Below, in pieces: positions 1-7,771 of a stretch of DNA of 37,776 nt. Made by a program: the position numbers and the translations under genes. The notes beneath the pieces were generated by a model, which worked only from the letters and a program-made list of their open reading frames with translations, was not told where the DNA came from and searched no databases. Every line of letters starts with the position of its first letter. The stretch's first letter is position 1. This stretch comes from Acidimicrobiaceae bacterium. GTDB lineage: Bacteria > Actinomycetota > Acidimicrobiia > Acidimicrobiales > Aldehydirespiratoraceae. Location of the stretch: NCBI GenBank assembly GCA_026710865.1, contig JAPOQG010000213.1, forward strand, positions 1 through 37,776, written 5' to 3'.

Positions 1-7
1 GATAAGG

Positions 8-415
8 ATGGGAGACCCTCGGGAGTTGCCGCCCAACGAGCGAATCCGTGGCCAGCTTCGCGAGGCGCGCAACCTTCTGGCCGTCCATCGTGACGAGCGG
101 GTGCTGTATTGGCGGTTGACCGGCGAGCACACCCCTCACGTCGCCAAGACCTACGAGCGGCTCGGGTTGGAGCTGCCTGAGGGGACCATCGACAAGGAGA
201 TCGTCGCCTACTTCCCGGAACCATGGAAGACCGACGACGAGATCGCAGAGGGGTATGCCCAAGTTGGGCTGGTGGGTGGGCTTCTCTCCCTCAGAGAACT
301 CCATTTCGCCTTCAAGGAACTCGAAGCTGACCTCGATGGGCTGGCTGGGAGGTACTGCAAATTGAGCACGGCCCTGGAAGCGTTCGCGGCAACCGCACGG
401 CAATCAGCCTGTTGA
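8..415 (+). CDS. hypothetical protein, possibly 5'-truncated
   Basis: A 135-residue ORF with good high-GC codon usage. I recognise no family. The sequence is charged and mostly helical in character, with a hydrophobic middle (VGLVGGLLSLREL) and a Leu/Ala-rich C-terminus; no signal peptide or membrane span is evident. The frame is open to the left window edge, so the true start may lie upstream of the ATG used here. It lies about 360 bp ahead of a restriction-modification pair on the same strand, but the gap argues against one operon. Confidence 0.55.
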   Translation: MGDPRELPPNERIRGQLREARNLLAVHRDERVLYWRLTGEHTPHVAKTYERLGLELPEGTIDKEIVAYFPEPWKTDDEIAEGYAQVGLVGGLLSLRELHFAFKELEADLDGLAGRYCKLSTALEAFAATARQSAC

Positions 416-778
416 GCGGCGAGCCGGAAGGTGGCACCGATACAGCTTCGCAGCGTCGTGCCGCTAGCCTCTAGCAGATCGACGTGACGGTTGAGGATCA
501 CAGCAGGTGCCGCAGCCCTAGATTCTCGTGGTGCCGACCCGCCATCGGGACCACCACTGGGAGCGGCCTCTCGCCTACAGTCGAGATGTGACCCGATCGG
601 CCCAGAAAGCACTGGCCCGGGACGCCGAGAATGGAGCCGCACGCTCTCTGTCGCGCTTGGTCCGTGGACCTGCAGGTACCTTTCCTTGTCACACCCGCTA
701 TGTACTGTCGTTTCGTCCAGTAAGACGACATCACAACTACATGGAGGGATCGTGCCACGACCTAAGGAGCATAAGCAA
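416..778. other. intergenic region upstream of the methyltransferase
   Basis: No convincing gene was seen. The methyltransferase frame stays open leftwards to 491, but the upstream residues look unlike the family, and a Shine-Dalgarno sequence AAGGAG at 764-769 marks a later start. An inverted repeat TGTCGT/ACGACA (706-711 and 725-730, 13-nt spacer) lies about 50 bp before that start and could be a control site for the restriction-modification genes. No control-protein gene was found. Confidence 0.4.
706..730. promoter_or_regulatory. inverted repeat upstream of methyltransferase, possible operator
   Basis: Perfect 6-bp arms TGTCGT and ACGACA are separated by 13 nt, about 50 bp upstream of the methyltransferase start. 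The position suits autoregulation by the methyltransferase or by an unknown repressor. The arms are short enough to occur by chance. Confidence 0.25.
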
Positions 779-1912
779 GTGACGATGCTCGAGGAGGTTC
801 CGACCGTCGATGCGCATGCCTCGCATCCGACGGGCCCTTCGAACGGGACGATCACGAGTATCGATCTCTTCGCAGGGGCGGGCGGCCTCAGCCTCGGCTT
901 CCATCTCGCCGACCTGGGCTATATGCCTGTGTTCGCAGTCGAGCACGAGAGCGCAGCCGCGGCGACGTTCGCCCGAAACTTCGGATGCGAGGTCTTTGAC
1001 GGCGACATCGAATTCGGACCGGACTATCCCGAAGCCGACCTGATCGTGGGCGGGCCGCCGTGTCAAGGGTTCAGTCCGCTCGGTCGGGACCGTGACGACT
1101 TGAGCCGGGCAAGGCTCAACGGCCTGTGGAAGTACTTCCTCGATGCTGTGCGAACGATCCGTCCGAAGGCGTTCGTCATCGAGAACGTCCGCGAGTTCCA
1201 GCGCTCTGCAGAGTTCGCCGAACTGATCCGCCTGCTGGAGACGGACTCGGAACTCAGCGCCTACTCACCAGCGTTCGGCGTGCTGAACGCGGCGGACTAC
1301 GGAGTCCCTCAGATTCGCCATCGTGGGATCTTGGTCGCGGTGCGCGACCATGACGGGGACCTGCCGTGGCCACCCAAGCCGCTTCGAGGGCCTGAATCGG
1401 ACGAAGGACACCCCTACATCACGGTGAGGGACGCGATTGGCGACCTGCCGCCTCGTACCAGTGGAACCGAGCCCTACTTCACCGAGACCGGCCAGCACCT
1501 CCACTTCGGCCGCCGGCCGAGACCGGAGTCCCTGGAGCGGTACAGGGCCATTCCACCGGGCGGCAACCGGTTCGACCTGATGCGGAACCGTCCGGACATC
1601 ACGCCGCCCTGCTGGGCCAACAAGCCGACCGGCACGACAGACGTGATGGGCCGCCTCTGGTGGGACCGCCCCTCTGCCACTATCCGCACCGAGTTCTTCA
1701 AGCCTGAGAAGGGCCGGTACCTGCACCCGACAGCAGACCGGGTGATCTCGCACCGAGAGGGCGCTCGGCTCCAGTCCTTCCCGGACTGGTACCTGTTCGA
1801 GGGAACCAAGATCGAGATCGCCCGTCAGATAGGGAACGCGGTGCCACCGCTGCTCGGGGTGGCCATCGCGCGGTACGTCTATGAGCACGCTTTCGCTCCC
1901 AAGGCTGGCTGA
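779..1912 (+). CDS. DNA (cytosine-5-)-methyltransferase of a NaeI-like type II R-M system
   Basis: It transfers a methyl group from S-adenosylmethionine to C5 of cytosine, protecting the host from the endonuclease encoded next. The C5-methyltransferase motifs appear in order: motif I DLFAGAGGLSLGF, motif IV GGPPCQGFS with the catalytic Cys in PCQ, motif VI ENV, motif VIII QIRHR, the motif IX region RLQSFPDW, and motif X QIGNAVPP. I chose GTG at 779 because AAGGAG ends 9 nt upstream; ATG at 785 is the alternative. This gives 377 residues, normal for the family. The stop overlaps the endonuclease start by one base (TGATG), so translation is probably coupled. The NaeI-like partner suggests GCCGGC-type specificity, which is inference. 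Confidence 0.93.
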   Translation: MTMLEEVPTVDAHASHPTGPSNGTITSIDLFAGAGGLSLGFHLADLGYMPVFAVEHESAAAATFARNFGCEVFDGDIEFGPDYPEADLIVGGPPCQGFSPLGRDRDDLSRARLNGLWKYFLDAVRTIRPKAFVIENVREFQRSAEFAELIRLLETDSELSAYSPAFGVLNAADYGVPQIRHRGILVAVRDHDGDLPWPPKPLRGPESDEGHPYITVRDAIGDLPPRTSGTEPYFTETGQHLHFGRRPRPESLERYRAIPPGGNRFDLMRNRPDITPPCWANKPTGTTDVMGRLWWDRPSATIRTEFFKPEKGRYLHPTADRVISHREGARLQSFPDWYLFEGTKIEIARQIGNAVPPLLGVAIARYVYEHAFAPKAG

Positions 1913-2352
1913 TGCCCTTGGACCCGTCGCTCGCACGTGCAGTCGACTGGTTCCGTTCGCAGCCGCGGATGGAGGAGCGGTTCGCCGCTGCCATCCGTCA
2001 CAGCTTCGACGATGTGCTCGACGGACAAAGAACGGGTCGCTACTCGCTAGCCGAACTATCGCCGGTAGAGAAGACCTACATCGGGACAAGGGTGGAGATA
2101 CGGATTGAGACCGGGTTCGGCCTTCAGCGAGGCCGCCGGATGGACTACCTCGTAGACGGCCAAGAGGTGGACGCGAAGTGGTCGATCAGGTCGGGTGGGT
2201 GGATGATCCCGACGGAGGCGGTGGGAGAACTCTGTCTGTGCATGACCGCCGACGACCGCCGTTCGACATTCTCGGTGGGGATTGTTCGAGCCGACGAAAC
2301 GAACCTTAGAACGGGTGCAAACAAAGACAAGAAACGGCAGTTCAACACCTAG
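1912..2352 (+). CDS. NaeI-like restriction endonuclease, N-terminal catalytic part (ends at in-frame amber codon)
   Basis: This is the catalytic half of a NaeI-type type IIE endonuclease. D78, D87 and K89 (MDYLVDGQEVDAK) match the spacing of NaeI catalytic residues Asp86, Asp95 and Lys97. V35 falls exactly where NaeI has Leu43, inside the DNA-ligase-like segment LDGQR. The frame ends at TAG 2350-2352 after 146 residues, but the same frame continues at once with the family's DNA-binding half to 2799. Joined, the two are 294 residues plus the amber codon, against 317 in NaeI. The stop therefore looks like a point nonsense mutation, a recoded or suppressed codon, or a sequencing error. It lies about where NaeI joins its Endo and Topo domains. 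Translation is coupled to the methyltransferase by a TGATG overlap. Confidence 0.85.
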   Translation: MPLDPSLARAVDWFRSQPRMEERFAAAIRHSFDDVLDGQRTGRYSLAELSPVEKTYIGTRVEIRIETGFGLQRGRRMDYLVDGQEVDAKWSIRSGGWMIPTEAVGELCLCMTADDRRSTFSVGIVRADETNLRTGANKDKKRQFNT

Positions 2353-2364
2353 GGGATCGCGGCG

Positions 2365-2799
2365 ATGTCCTGGCTGGCCAACCCGGGCAAGCTCCCCGAG
2401 AACCTCCTCCTGCATCTGAGCGAGGAGACGCGCTCCGCGATCCTCGACTATGATCTGAGCGGGCAGCAGCGCGTGAACCAGTTGTTCCGCCGCGTTCACG
2501 ACAGAGTCGTACGGCGCGAGGTCGTGCTTACCGTTGCGCGGCAAGACGATGGGCCGAAGCGCGTCCGAGATGCCCGAAAGGCCCTCCAGCCGGAAGGGAT
2601 CATCGTGCTGGGGCACCAAGCCCACCCACGCATCGCCGAGGGCCTCAAGATCGACACTCCCCCCAAGGGCTCCTGGATAGCCACCAGAGTCGTGAGGGCG
2701 GAGTCAGGTGACACTGACCCTGTTGTGATTGCCGATAAGCGATGGAGGCGGGCCACTCCAGACGATCCAGTCAGTGCGGGTCCAATCAAGTACCAGTAG
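2365..2799 (+). CDS. NaeI-like restriction endonuclease, C-terminal DNA-binding (Topo-type) part
   Basis: This is the in-frame continuation of the upstream endonuclease after its amber codon at 2350-2352. The 144 residues from ATG 2365 hold the conserved C-terminal NaeI-type segment (RREVVLTVARQDDGPKRVRD, then PEGIIVLGHQ). In NaeI this winged-helix/CAP-like domain binds the second, activating DNA copy. No clear ribosome-binding site precedes ATG 2365, so separate expression would need restart after the stop or readthrough. Otherwise this is the distal half of a pseudogene. The coding half shows no further damage, so the mutation is recent, tolerated or artefactual. Confidence 0.75.
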   Translation: MSWLANPGKLPENLLLHLSEETRSAILDYDLSGQQRVNQLFRRVHDRVVRREVVLTVARQDDGPKRVRDARKALQPEGIIVLGHQAHPRIAEGLKIDTPPKGSWIATRVVRAESGDTDPVVIADKRWRRATPDDPVSAGPIKYQ

Positions 2800-3124
2800 C
2801 CCCTGATTCGCGCTTAGTGCTGCGATGCAGCCGACAGATCCGCTACCCGACTCGGGCACAAGTGTGTCAAGATGAACATAGCGGCCACCGCCACCGTGCT
2901 CCGCCAGCCCAGGACGCACCAGAGCCTGCACAATGCATCTGTTGGGGTTCCTAGCGCATGACCTCGCGCATGGAGGCGACGGCAGTGTCCTTACGATCCG
3001 ACTGTGCGCCCAGTAGGTTTGGGCGTTCGCTAAATCGAGCAACGAACAAATGAGCCTCTGGGCCGCCTTCAGAACCGCCGTCCGGTTCATCGCAGTGCAG
3101 CGCTGGCGGCAAGCTCGCTAGAGA
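2800..3124. other. intergenic region between endonuclease and nuclease-like gene
   Basis: The flanking genes converge here. Short ORFs exist on both strands, but none has a recognisable domain or a good ribosome-binding site. No strong terminator hairpin was found. Confidence 0.35.
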
Positions 3125-3991
3125 TCAACTCATATAGCGCCGGCAAGCCTCACGGAACAGGTTTCTCATCATCTGTCTAGTATGGTCTGACATACCCGGT
3201 TGTGCCACAAGCCAATACTGTCTGTATCTCTTATCGTATCGGTTCACTTTAAGTCCTGTTTCCTCGATCTCAGAGTCATGCGTGTCGGTCTGTGGGAGTT
3301 TGATCGCGACGTTAACTTGATTCTTCTTGGGCACGAAGGTCACATAGTTCGTAGCACGACTTTCGGTCATCAGACCAACATACTGCTGATTGTAGTTCAG
3401 CCCAACCGACGGATCAGTCTCATGGATCAAGGACAAGAGATCGTCCATCAAGGCCATCATCTCAGGTCTCGATGCCTTTTCCCAATACTCCCGATCTGCC
3501 ACGATCCCTGATTCCTCGTCTTCACCAGCAGCGCGCACTTGATGGTCCAACACCTTGGTGAACATGAGTGTGACATTGTTGTCGCCCAAATCGATGGCAG
3601 CCACACGGAGAGCCACAATCGGGATAAAGCCGTTGAACAAGCTGATGACGTTGAAGAACCGCGTCGTGATGTCCTCCGCTACGATCACTGCTACATGTTC
3701 GCTATGGGGATACCGGCGCTTCTCTATATCCCAGTATTCCAACGTGCGAATGATGTGAGACTCATTCGTCGCTCCTAGCTGTATCTCTACCTCGTACCGC
3801 ACGTCATTGTCGTCGTCGATGAGCAACATATCAAGGCGTCCGCGTCCCGGAAGCAGTTTCTCTTGTGCCGCCACACGAACATCACCAAGACCCAGTAAGC
3901 CCGGATCATCGACAATCCGCCCCTGAAGCCACCGCTCCGTCAGAACCGAATGGCCACTCATCGCAACCTGGGACCGCTTCTCGTACTTCAT
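3125..3991 (-). CDS. PD-(D/E)XK nuclease-like protein with DUF5655-like C-terminus
   Basis: A 288-residue protein of uncertain function. Residues 51-71 read GRLDML followed by RYEVEIQ, giving D54 and E69-x-Q71, the arrangement of the PD-(D/E)XK fold in RecB-like and virus-type nucleases. The C-terminal part (about 197-233, with YVTFVPKKNQVNVAIKL) resembles the DUF5655 module often joined to such domains. Base composition is visibly lower in G+C than in the neighbours, and codon use differs, pointing to recent transfer. It lies beside a restriction-modification pair, so a defence role is plausible. No partner gene is adjacent on its strand. The fold assignment is by motif only. Confidence 0.7.
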   Translation of the reverse strand: MKYEKRSQVAMSGHSVLTERWLQGRIVDDPGLLGLGDVRVAAQEKLLPGRGRLDMLLIDDDNDVRYEVEIQLGATNESHIIRTLEYWDIEKRRYPHSEHVAVIVAEDITTRFFNVISLFNGFIPIVALRVAAIDLGDNNVTLMFTKVLDHQVRAAGEDEESGIVADREYWEKASRPEMMALMDDLLSLIHETDPSVGLNYNQQYVGLMTESRATNYVTFVPKKNQVNVAIKLPQTDTHDSEIEETGLKVNRYDKRYRQYWLVAQPGMSDHTRQMMRNLFREACRRYMS

Positions 3992-4110
3992 CTGTGACTG
4001 CCCTCGCCTTGATCGTCGGCGTGATTCGATTCGCCAGCCTACCCAACGCCATGTCGGCAGATCGCGCCTCTACCCTTCCTAGGAGACTGCTGAGCAAGTG
4101 GTTGTTGTGC

Positions 4111-4176
4111 CGGGTGCTGGGCGCTGTTGGTGCGGGATTGGTCGGGGTTGGAGGCTGGCGGGTGCTGGGCGCTGTT
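4111..4176. repeat. 18-bp direct repeat in G/T-rich spacer
   Basis: The 18-mer CGGGTGCTGGGCGCTGTT occurs exactly at 4111-4128 and 4159-4176, inside a G/T-rich stretch between the nuclease-like gene and a transposase remnant. It may be debris of the same mobile element. Confidence 0.5.
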
Positions 4177-4218
4177 TGGGCTGGGCTGGGTTGGGGCCGC
4201 GGCGTCTGCTCGGGCCCT

Positions 4219-4470
4219 TTAGAGAGTGAATGCGCCGTTGGTGCAGGTGACGCCGAGGTTGGCGAGGCGCAGCAGGTTGACGGCGGCTGCTCTGTTGGTG
4301 AGCCACAGTTGGTTGGCGGCGACGCCTCGGTAAGGGACGCGTCTGGCCTTGTTGCGGGTGAGCCAGGCGATGGATCTCTCCACCATGGGCCGGTGCCGCC
4401 GGTAGGCGGCCTGGGTGGCGGGCTCGGCCCAGCGGTCCTTGCTGGCGTCGATACTCGGCCTCGGCGCAGT
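4219..4470 (-). pseudogene. C-terminal remnant of an IS1182-like DDE transposase
   Basis: Reading from 4470 to the stop at 4219-4221 gives 83 residues that end with the typical transposase tail: YRRHRPMVERSIAWLTR, then VPYRGVAANQLWLTNRAA and NLLRLANLGV. The pattern RPMVER...W...RYRG...N...RAAA.NL matches the C-terminus of IS1182/IS5-type transposases with a DDE domain. An in-frame stop at 4471-4473 and the absence of the DDE core upstream show that only the 3' end survives. It marks past transposition between the defence block and the accessory patch. Confidence 0.75.
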
Positions 4471-4507
4471 TCACTGGGTACCAGCCGCTACCGAGGGTAC
4501 GGGCGCG

Positions 4508-4894
4508 CTAGTTGGCGTAGCCTGAGCCGTCTTCTGGCCCAAGCGACTTGGTCGCTATCAGGATCAGGTCGATCAGCCACCAAATACCCAGACCGCCGAG
4601 AGTGACCAGCTTCAGGACTCCCAGGCCGGTGTAGCCCAAGTAGAACCTGTCTACTCCCAGACCGCCGACGAAGATCGCCAGCAACAAGGCTGTCAGATGG
4701 TTGTGGTTGCCGGGTAGTCCTGTAGCCGGAGAAGGTTCTCCTGGGGCGGGGTGCCTGTCAGATGTCCATTCACTCCCGTTCCAGTAACGTCGTCCATCCC
4801 TGCGCTCAGGGTCGGCGTACCACCCCGCCGGAGGAAGGGAGGATGAGGACTCAACATGAGTTTTCTGTTTATCCGCGCCCGGTTGTTGTTCCAT
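4508..4894 (-). CDS. TM2 domain protein with N-terminal DUF2510
   Basis: A 128-residue membrane protein. The N-terminal part has the actinobacterial DUF2510 signature (PPAGWYADP, then [10 protein letters not shown]). The C-terminal part has two hydrophobic spans with the TM2 pattern ([20 protein letters not shown], then [14 protein letters not shown]). TM2 proteins sit in the cytoplasmic membrane, and their role is poorly known. I chose the ATG at 4894 because GAGGA precedes it by 9 nt; the frame extends upstream to 4954 without a better signal. The gene stands alone between the transposase remnant and the amidotransferase-tail fragment. Confidence 0.85.
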   Translation of the reverse strand: MEQQPGADKQKTHVESSSSLPPAGWYADPERRDGRRYWNGSEWTSDRHPAPGEPSPATGLPGNHNHLTALLLAIFVGGLGVDRFYLGYTGLGVLKLVTLGGLGIWWLIDLILIATKSLGPEDGSGYAN

Positions 4895-5021
4895 TGTCTT
4901 GTGTCCTCGCTCTAAGGATGGCACCTGCCATACCGCAGAAAATACCCTCTCCATACCGCAGAATGTACCGGTGGATCAGAGCTGCCGATGGAGCCGGCGC
5001 AGGGAGCCGGCTCGAGACCGG

Positions 5022-5107
5022 CTAGGTGGCGGCGGACATGAAGTTGCGGTAGAGCTGCTCGGCGTCGGACACGAAGCCCTCCATGTGGCGGTCGGCGTCG
5101 GCGGCCA
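5022..5107 (-). pseudogene. duplicated 3' end of the glutamine amidotransferase gene
   Basis: Positions 5037-5105 match 7799-7867, the 3' part of the intact amidotransferase gene, with one mismatch and no gap (offset 2762). Translated, it reads HMEGFVSDAEQLYRNFM then SAAT and a stop at 5022-5024, against HMDGFVSDAEQLYRNFM in the intact gene. Similarity stops abruptly near 5107. It is a displaced or duplicated gene tail rather than a gene, and it lies just beyond the 3' end of the ATPase gene. Confidence 0.85.
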
Positions 5108-5148
5108 GAGCACCCGGACATCCCGACCAATCCGTCCGACGGCGTTGG

Positions 5149-6312
5149 TCAGTCGTTGGTCTCGTCGGGGGTCAACTGCTGCCCACCGGCTTGAGCGCGG
5201 GCGCGGATCCAATCCCGGGCGGCGTGGTGGGCGAGGTCGATGCGGCCCCGGCCGGTAGAGACGATCATTCCAGCTCGGATGAGCCGCAGCCGGTACACGC
5301 CGGCATAGCCGACGTCCACATCGAGACGGCTGGCCACCTCCGACAAGCGCGACTCGCTGTCGTCCATGGCCATGGCGATCAGGAACCGACGATCGACGTC
5401 TGAGAGTCCCCTCCATGTCGGTCCGAGGACCAGCCGTCCAACACGCCGCTGAGCCTCTGCGATTCCCTTCGCTACTTCGGTTCTGCCGATCAAGGACGGC
5501 TGGTCCGGAGCGGCCGCCCAGGTGTGGAACGCCACGAGTTGGACCATGAACGCATATCCCGAGCTAGCGGCGACGGCCTGGTCAAGTGCCTCTGGATCGA
5601 TTGCTGCGCCCCGATCCTCGATCGGCTTGGAAATGGCGAGACCAGTTGCGGCGGCGTCGAGCCGTTCCATGTCGTAGCGCGAGCACCGCTGCAGGAAGGT
5701 AGCGGCGTCGTCGGACTCGAGTTCCTCCTCGAACTGCGGCAACGCTGCTCCCGCGAAGGCGATCGGTCGCTTCTCTCGGCGGCTGACGTGCTGCATGACC
5801 GCACCGAACTGCCGTATCTCGTCCAGATCGGCGCTCAATAGCTCGTCCAAGGTGATGATGAGGCCGGTACCGCGGTCGCGAAGCGCGTCGCCGAGCGCCG
5901 ACAACACGATGCGGAGCCCTTCGGCAGCCTCCAGGCCGCCGCCGGTGGACCGCGCGACCGGTTCCCACTCGACCCCGAAGCCTGCCGCGGTCACGCTCCT
6001 GACCCGCCTGCCGGGATCCTCATCCAACTCACCCAGCAGCCGTTCGGCGGCGCGCGTGAGCCGGCCAAGCAATTCCGCCGGCCAGGCGTCCTCCGACAGC
6101 GTCAGCCACCCCTTGCCTTGGGCGACGGCTTGCGCTGCGTCGAGCATGACGGTCTTCCCCGAGCCCCGGACGCCGAGGAACAGAGTCGTGTAGTCCGGAT
6201 GGGTGTGCCCCGTTTCAAGCGCGTCGTCGATGTTGTCAAGAAGGTCGTCGCGGCCCGCGATCACTGGCGGCGCCGCGCCGAAGGTGGGCGAGAACGGGTT
6301 CCTGCCGGCCAA
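5149..6312 (-). CDS. AAA-family ATPase with C-terminal winged-helix region
   Basis: A 387-residue protein resembling the ORC/STAND-like AAA ATPases (AAA_16 type). Walker A is GVRGSGKT at 47-54, and Walker B is LIITLDEL with D156 and E157. A sensor-like strand (RPIAFAGAALPQF) follows. The last 100 residues (LSDVDRRFLIAMAMDD to the C-terminus) look like a winged helix. Such proteins act as NTP-driven switches, often in defence or plasmid and phage biology; the role here is unknown. No effector domain is fused. The gene lies between two copies of the amidotransferase tail core (5028-5049 and 6435-6456), so it probably arrived as inserted cargo. An A/T-rich repeat lies upstream. Confidence 0.8.
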   Translation of the reverse strand: MAGRNPFSPTFGAAPPVIAGRDDLLDNIDDALETGHTHPDYTTLFLGVRGSGKTVMLDAAQAVAQGKGWLTLSEDAWPAELLGRLTRAAERLLGELDEDPGRRVRSVTAAGFGVEWEPVARSTGGGLEAAEGLRIVLSALGDALRDRGTGLIITLDELLSADLDEIRQFGAVMQHVSRREKRPIAFAGAALPQFEEELESDDAATFLQRCSRYDMERLDAAATGLAISKPIEDRGAAIDPEALDQAVAASSGYAFMVQLVAFHTWAAAPDQPSLIGRTEVAKGIAEAQRRVGRLVLGPTWRGLSDVDRRFLIAMAMDDSESRLSEVASRLDVDVGYAGVYRLRLIRAGMIVSTGRGRIDLAHHAARDWIRARAQAGGQQLTPDETND

Positions 6313-6380
6313 TTCGGGGTTCCTTGCAAGTCGGGTCGGAAGTACCTGCAGCCTAGCCCCTACCGAACGGCCTTTTGTGA

Positions 6381-6434
6381 GCTTTAGTATTTTTTTTAGC
6401 TTTATTGTTTTTGTGGGCTTTAGTGTTTAAGACT
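6381..6434. repeat. three 18-bp A/T-rich tandem units (GCTTTA...)
   Basis: GCTTTAGT, GCTTTATT and GCTTTAGT start at 6381, 6399 and 6417, an exact 18-bp period, with T-rich remainders. The block is strikingly A+T-rich for this genome. It lies about 70-120 bp upstream of the ATPase start and directly abuts the tail-core copy at 6435-6456. It could be a regulator or recombinase arm-site array, or an A-tract promoter element for the ATPase gene. Confidence 0.6.
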
Positions 6435-6480
6435 GGCGGCGGGCATGAAGTTGCGGCCTCGGGCGTGATCGTCCAGTCTT
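6429..6480 (-). terminator. possible terminator hairpin after the Calx-beta gene
   Basis: AAGACTGG (6429-6436) pairs perfectly with CCAGTCTT (6473-6480), starting 5 nt after the Calx-beta stop on the minus strand. The 36-nt loop can fold further. On the minus strand the stem is followed by an A-rich rather than a T-rich stretch, so intrinsic termination is uncertain. Confidence 0.35.
6435..6456. repeat. short third copy of the amidotransferase tail core
   Basis: The 13-mer CATGAAGTTGCGG with a GGCGGCGG flank occurs here, at 5028-5049 and at 7790-7811. This copy lies 29 bp beyond the Calx-beta stop and is not part of any gene. The three copies differ only at the two or three bases just before CATG. 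Confidence 0.6.
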
Positions 6481-6484
6481 CGGG

Positions 6485-7657
6485 CTAGTCGTTGTCCCGG
6501 ATCTCGACGCGGATCGTCCTCTCGCCGGGCGAGGGGGCGTAGTGGGTGCCCGGGTCGAGCCGGATCTTGAACTCCTCGCGCCGCTCGACCTGGTCGTCGT
6601 CTCTGACCATGACCCTGATCGCGGCGCGGTCAAGCCCCTGCGGAATGGTGACGCTCCCCCTGCAGATGCCGACGGCATGCACCTCACAGAGTCCAGCCGT
6701 GCGAAAGTCCGCGCCCTGCGTGGCCCGCCTGTTCGCATCGGAGGGCAGCCTCACGGCCACGCTGCCGTCCGAGTGGACGGTGTACTGGACCACCGTGTCG
6801 ACCTGGGCGTTCTCGCTGAGCCTGACGATCAGGTCGCGGGAGTTCCCGCCCCGCCTCTCCCGGACGGCCACATCCCGCTTGTCGAACTCGAGGGCGGGGG
6901 GCGTCCTGCGCGGGAGCGCGCCATCACGCGCCTGCTGGGCTTCCAGGTGGTCCGGGAGCGCCCCGGCAGGCATGGTCTCCGGCGCCTGTTCGGGTACCGG
7001 GCAGGTGCAGGTTGGACGGTTCGTTCCAGCCGTATCGTCGTCGTCGTCGTCGATTATCAAGATGACGAGCCCGGAGTAGGTCGGCCGCCCGTCGCTGAGG
7101 CGATTCTGCTCCGCGTCCGCCACCGTCGCCATGAGCCGGTACCTCCCCTTGTTGTCCGACAGCAGGTTCATCTCCAGCCTCTCCGACTCGCCCTCGTCGA
7201 TGTCGTCGCCCACGACGGTGAGGGCCTCGGCGACTTGGACCTCTCCGGCAGGGATGACACTCCTGCAGACCATCGTCCCGAACCCCTGATGCCAGTTGCA
7301 GACGGATCTGGATGTCCCGATCCTGAAGTCCTCCCCGCGAGTGGCCGTGGAGTAGAACGACGACTCGGGTTCTCCCGCGCTCTGGAAGTAGTACTCGAAT
7401 GCGGTGTCGTCCCCCAGGGGAGAGCTGAGCGTGAAGGTGACCAATACGGTGGCGGTCGTGCCCTCATCCCCCTCTTGAACCTGAATGTAGTTGTCCTCGT
7501 GATTGATCTTGCTGCCGCCGACGGTCAGGATGGGCGCCTCCTGCGCGGCCACGCCGACCGGTACGAAGGACCAGACAAGCACGACGGCGGCGAGCAGGGT
7601 CAGGACTCCGACCCCGGCTCGCCGGAGAATGGGACTTGAGGCTGTCGCGCCTGCCAT
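6485..7657 (-). CDS. secreted Calx-beta domain protein
   Basis: A 390-residue exported protein. The N-terminus has a Sec signal (basic RRAG, hydrophobic VGVLTLLAAVVLVW, cleavage near VAAQ). Two Calx-beta-like units follow, roughly 35-205 and 250-390. They show the usual pattern of EGD-type loops, 'ATRGEDFR' and 'ATQGADFR' strands, 'IPAGEVQ'/'IPQGLDRA' turns, and closing acidic DDD motifs that bind calcium in related domains. An acidic run IIDDDDDDT ends the first unit. A Cys/Pro-rich linker with CTCPVPEQAPE separates the units. The likely place is the cell surface or outside, in adhesion or matrix binding. GAGAGG lies 7 nt before the ATG. It is flanked by amidotransferase-tail copies, suggesting cargo. 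Confidence 0.82.
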   Translation of the reverse strand: MAGATASSPILRRAGVGVLTLLAAVVLVWSFVPVGVAAQEAPILTVGGSKINHEDNYIQVQEGDEGTTATVLVTFTLSSPLGDDTAFEYYFQSAGEPESSFYSTATRGEDFRIGTSRSVCNWHQGFGTMVCRSVIPAGEVQVAEALTVVGDDIDEGESERLEMNLLSDNKGRYRLMATVADAEQNRLSDGRPTYSGLVILIIDDDDDDTAGTNRPTCTCPVPEQAPETMPAGALPDHLEAQQARDGALPRRTPPALEFDKRDVAVRERRGGNSRDLIVRLSENAQVDTVVQYTVHSDGSVAVRLPSDANRRATQGADFRTAGLCEVHAVGICRGSVTIPQGLDRAAIRVMVRDDDQVERREEFKIRLDPGTHYAPSPGERTIRVEIRDND

Positions 7658-7771
7658 CTGAACACCTCTCGATGACGGGGCCGGTGCCCGTCAGATACTC
7701 CAGGGACACTGACTACTGTCCGCACACGTGCCTGATCTTTCAGACTCGCGTCTCAGGATGGAGTGAGGGCG

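Noticed and set aside
2340-2370. Frameshift in the endonuclease
   Set aside because: Both halves are in the same frame with only TAG between them, so it is a nonsense codon and not a frameshift.
2704-3090. 128-residue minus-strand frame behind the endonuclease
   Set aside because: It overlaps the endonuclease 3' end, lacks a domain and has no ribosome-binding site.
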